Shown one piece after another: positions 63,306-64,000 of a stretch of DNA of 64,000 bases. Numbering within the stretch: the first letter of the stretch is position 1; each line of letters begins with the position of its first letter. The DNA comes from Streptomyces lacrimifluminis (GTDB taxonomy: Bacteria; Actinomycetota; Actinomycetes; Streptomycetales; Streptomycetaceae). The notes below the pieces were generated by a model. It saw only the letters and a list, made by a program, of their open reading frames with translations, searched no databases and was not told the origin of the DNA. The position numbers were made by a program, and so were the translations under genes. Location of the stretch: NCBI RefSeq assembly GCF_014646095.1, contig NZ_BMMU01000002.1, positions 1-64,000 of the forward strand. The letters run 5' to 3'.

Positions 63306-63425
63306 GAGTTCCTCGCCCCCGCCGCCCCTACCCTTCCCTGAGGGCTGCGCCCCCAGACCCCGCTTTCGCGCTGAAGGCGCTCGTCCTCAAATCCCCCAGA
63401 GGGGGGACCCCGGACGGGATGAAAC
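63306..63425. repeat. Streptomyces intergenic hairpin element, third copy
   Basis: Begins almost at the TetR stop and reads CCCCGCCGCCCCTACCC, then GGCTGCGCCCCCAGACCCC and CTCGTCCTCAAAT, the same pattern as the inverted pair at 42386-42600. It lies between convergent genes and probably terminates both. Confidence 0.7.
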
Positions 63426-63454
63426 GCCAGGGCCTGGCCGCAACCACTCGTCGG

Positions 63455-64000
63455 TCAGCCGAAGGTCAGTACCGGCTTGATCGTCTTGCCCGCGCCCATG
63501 TCCCGCACCGCCTGGTCGATGTCCGCGAACGGGTAGGTGCTGATCAGCCGGTCCACCGGGAGCCGGCCCGCCTTCACCAGTTCCACCAGGGCCGGGATGA
63601 AGGTCTGGGTCTCGGCGTCGCCCAGGGTGAGGCCCACGACACGCTTGCCGGGGAGCAACCCATTGACGTCCAGGGCGACTTCGGTTCCGAAGGGCGGGGC
63701 ACCGACCACCACGAGCGTGCCCCGCTGGGCGAGCGCGTCGACGCCCTGGCGAAGGACGGCGACACTTCCGGTGGTCTCGACGACGCCGTCGGCGCCCTGA
63801 CCGTCGGTGATCCTCGCGACGGCCTCGCCGAGGTCGGCCTCGCCCGCGTTGATCGTGTCGGTGGCGCCCAACTCCTTGGCCAGCGCCAGACGTTCGCCGA
63901 CCCTGTCCACGGCGATGATCCTGGTCGCCGGGGTCAGCGCGGCGGCCATGACCGCGGAAAGACCCACGGCTCCGGCGCCGAGGACGAGGACCGTGCTGCC
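63455..64000 (-). CDS. zinc-type alcohol dehydrogenase, 3' part (runs off the window)
   Basis: About 181 C-terminal residues; the start is beyond 64000. The Rossmann motif VLGAGAVGLSAVMA is at the window edge, followed by IIAVDRVGERLALAKELGA, VETTGSVAVLRQGVDAL and the ending AGKTIKPVLTFG. It fits medium-chain NAD(P)-dependent alcohol dehydrogenases of the AdhB/aryl-alcohol group. The zinc-binding N-terminal domain is not in view. Confidence 0.9.
   Translation of the reverse strand, partial: GSTVLVLGAGAVGLSAVMAAALTPATRIIAVDRVGERLALAKELGATDTINAGEADLGEAVARITDGQGADGVVETTGSVAVLRQGVDALAQRGTLVVVGAPPFGTEVALDVNGLLPGKRVVGLTLGDAETQTFIPALVELVKAGRLPVDRLISTYPFADIDQAVRDMGAGKTIKPVLTFG

Noticed and set aside
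1..64000. tRNA, rRNA or insertion sequence
   Set aside because: No cloverleaf, rRNA or transposase signature was seen by eye; small RNAs cannot be excluded without a covariance search.

Overview
The window is high-GC actinobacterial DNA and almost certainly comes from a Streptomyces chromosome. The evidence is GC-rich third codon positions, many GTG/TTG starts behind GGAGG-type ribosome sites, a RamCSAB/RamR-type class III lanthipeptide locus, a Streptomyces subtilisin inhibitor (SSI), several SpoIIE phosphatases, and a CebR-type cellulose operator. No rRNA, tRNA, CRISPR array, transposase or prophage gene was seen.

Layout. 1-5.8 kb: TetR regulator, secreted beta-propeller, GH5 endoglycoceramidase-like enzyme, XdhC-like protein, small phosphoesterase. 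6.0-12.5 kb: dTDP-rhamnose block, with a GT2 glycosyltransferase plus rmlC facing an overlapping rmlA-rmlB-rmlD-methyltransferase operon across a perfect 50-base palindrome. 12.5-15.0 kb: SpoIIE phosphatase. 15.2-22.3 kb: lanthipeptide locus (LanKC synthetase, 38-aa AmfS/SapB-like precursor, two ABC half-transporters, convergent RamR-like regulator). 22.6-24.8 kb: second SpoIIE phosphatase. 25.1-26.5 kb: streptogrisin-like protease with a hexapeptide-repeat tail. 27.5-33.7 kb: an NHLM-type peptide export operon (GG-leader peptide, HlyD protein, C39-peptidase ABC transporter, second ABC transporter) with no modifying enzyme. 34-36.7 kb: MFS pump, STAS protein, SSI inhibitor. 37.1-38.8 and 50.5-52.4 kb: two paralogous proteins joining an ECF-sigma-like half, an anti-sigma-type zinc motif, a membrane helix and an extracytoplasmic ricin-type lectin. 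39.3-39.9 kb: Doc/RHH-type toxin-antitoxin pair. 40-45.7 kb: GH9 cellulase (CebR box upstream) and GH2 beta-galactosidase. 46-48.3 kb: third SpoIIE phosphatase. 48.5-64 kb: lipoprotein, permease, AraC/PhyH pair, aldo/keto reductase, GH114 lipoprotein, flavoprotein, LysE exporter, F420-type oxidoreductase, CDF transporter, VOC protein, two head-to-head truncated genes, DUF1304/TetR pair, and the end of an alcohol dehydrogenase.

Themes. Two independent exported-peptide loci each place a strong hairpin directly after the precursor gene, which should keep precursor mRNA above transporter mRNA. Polysaccharide enzymes (GH5, GH9, GH2, GH114) sit among lectin-bearing sigma-like membrane proteins, suggesting carbohydrate sensing and use. 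Partner-switching components (three SpoIIE phosphatases, one STAS antagonist) are scattered through the region. The best candidates for something undescribed are the NHLM operon with its Cys-free peptide and the paired sigma-like/ZAS/TM/ricin fusions. Signs of rearrangement are a 154-base duplication of the ramA-ramB junction and a deletion that removed the 5' ends of a TetR gene and an amidohydrolase gene.
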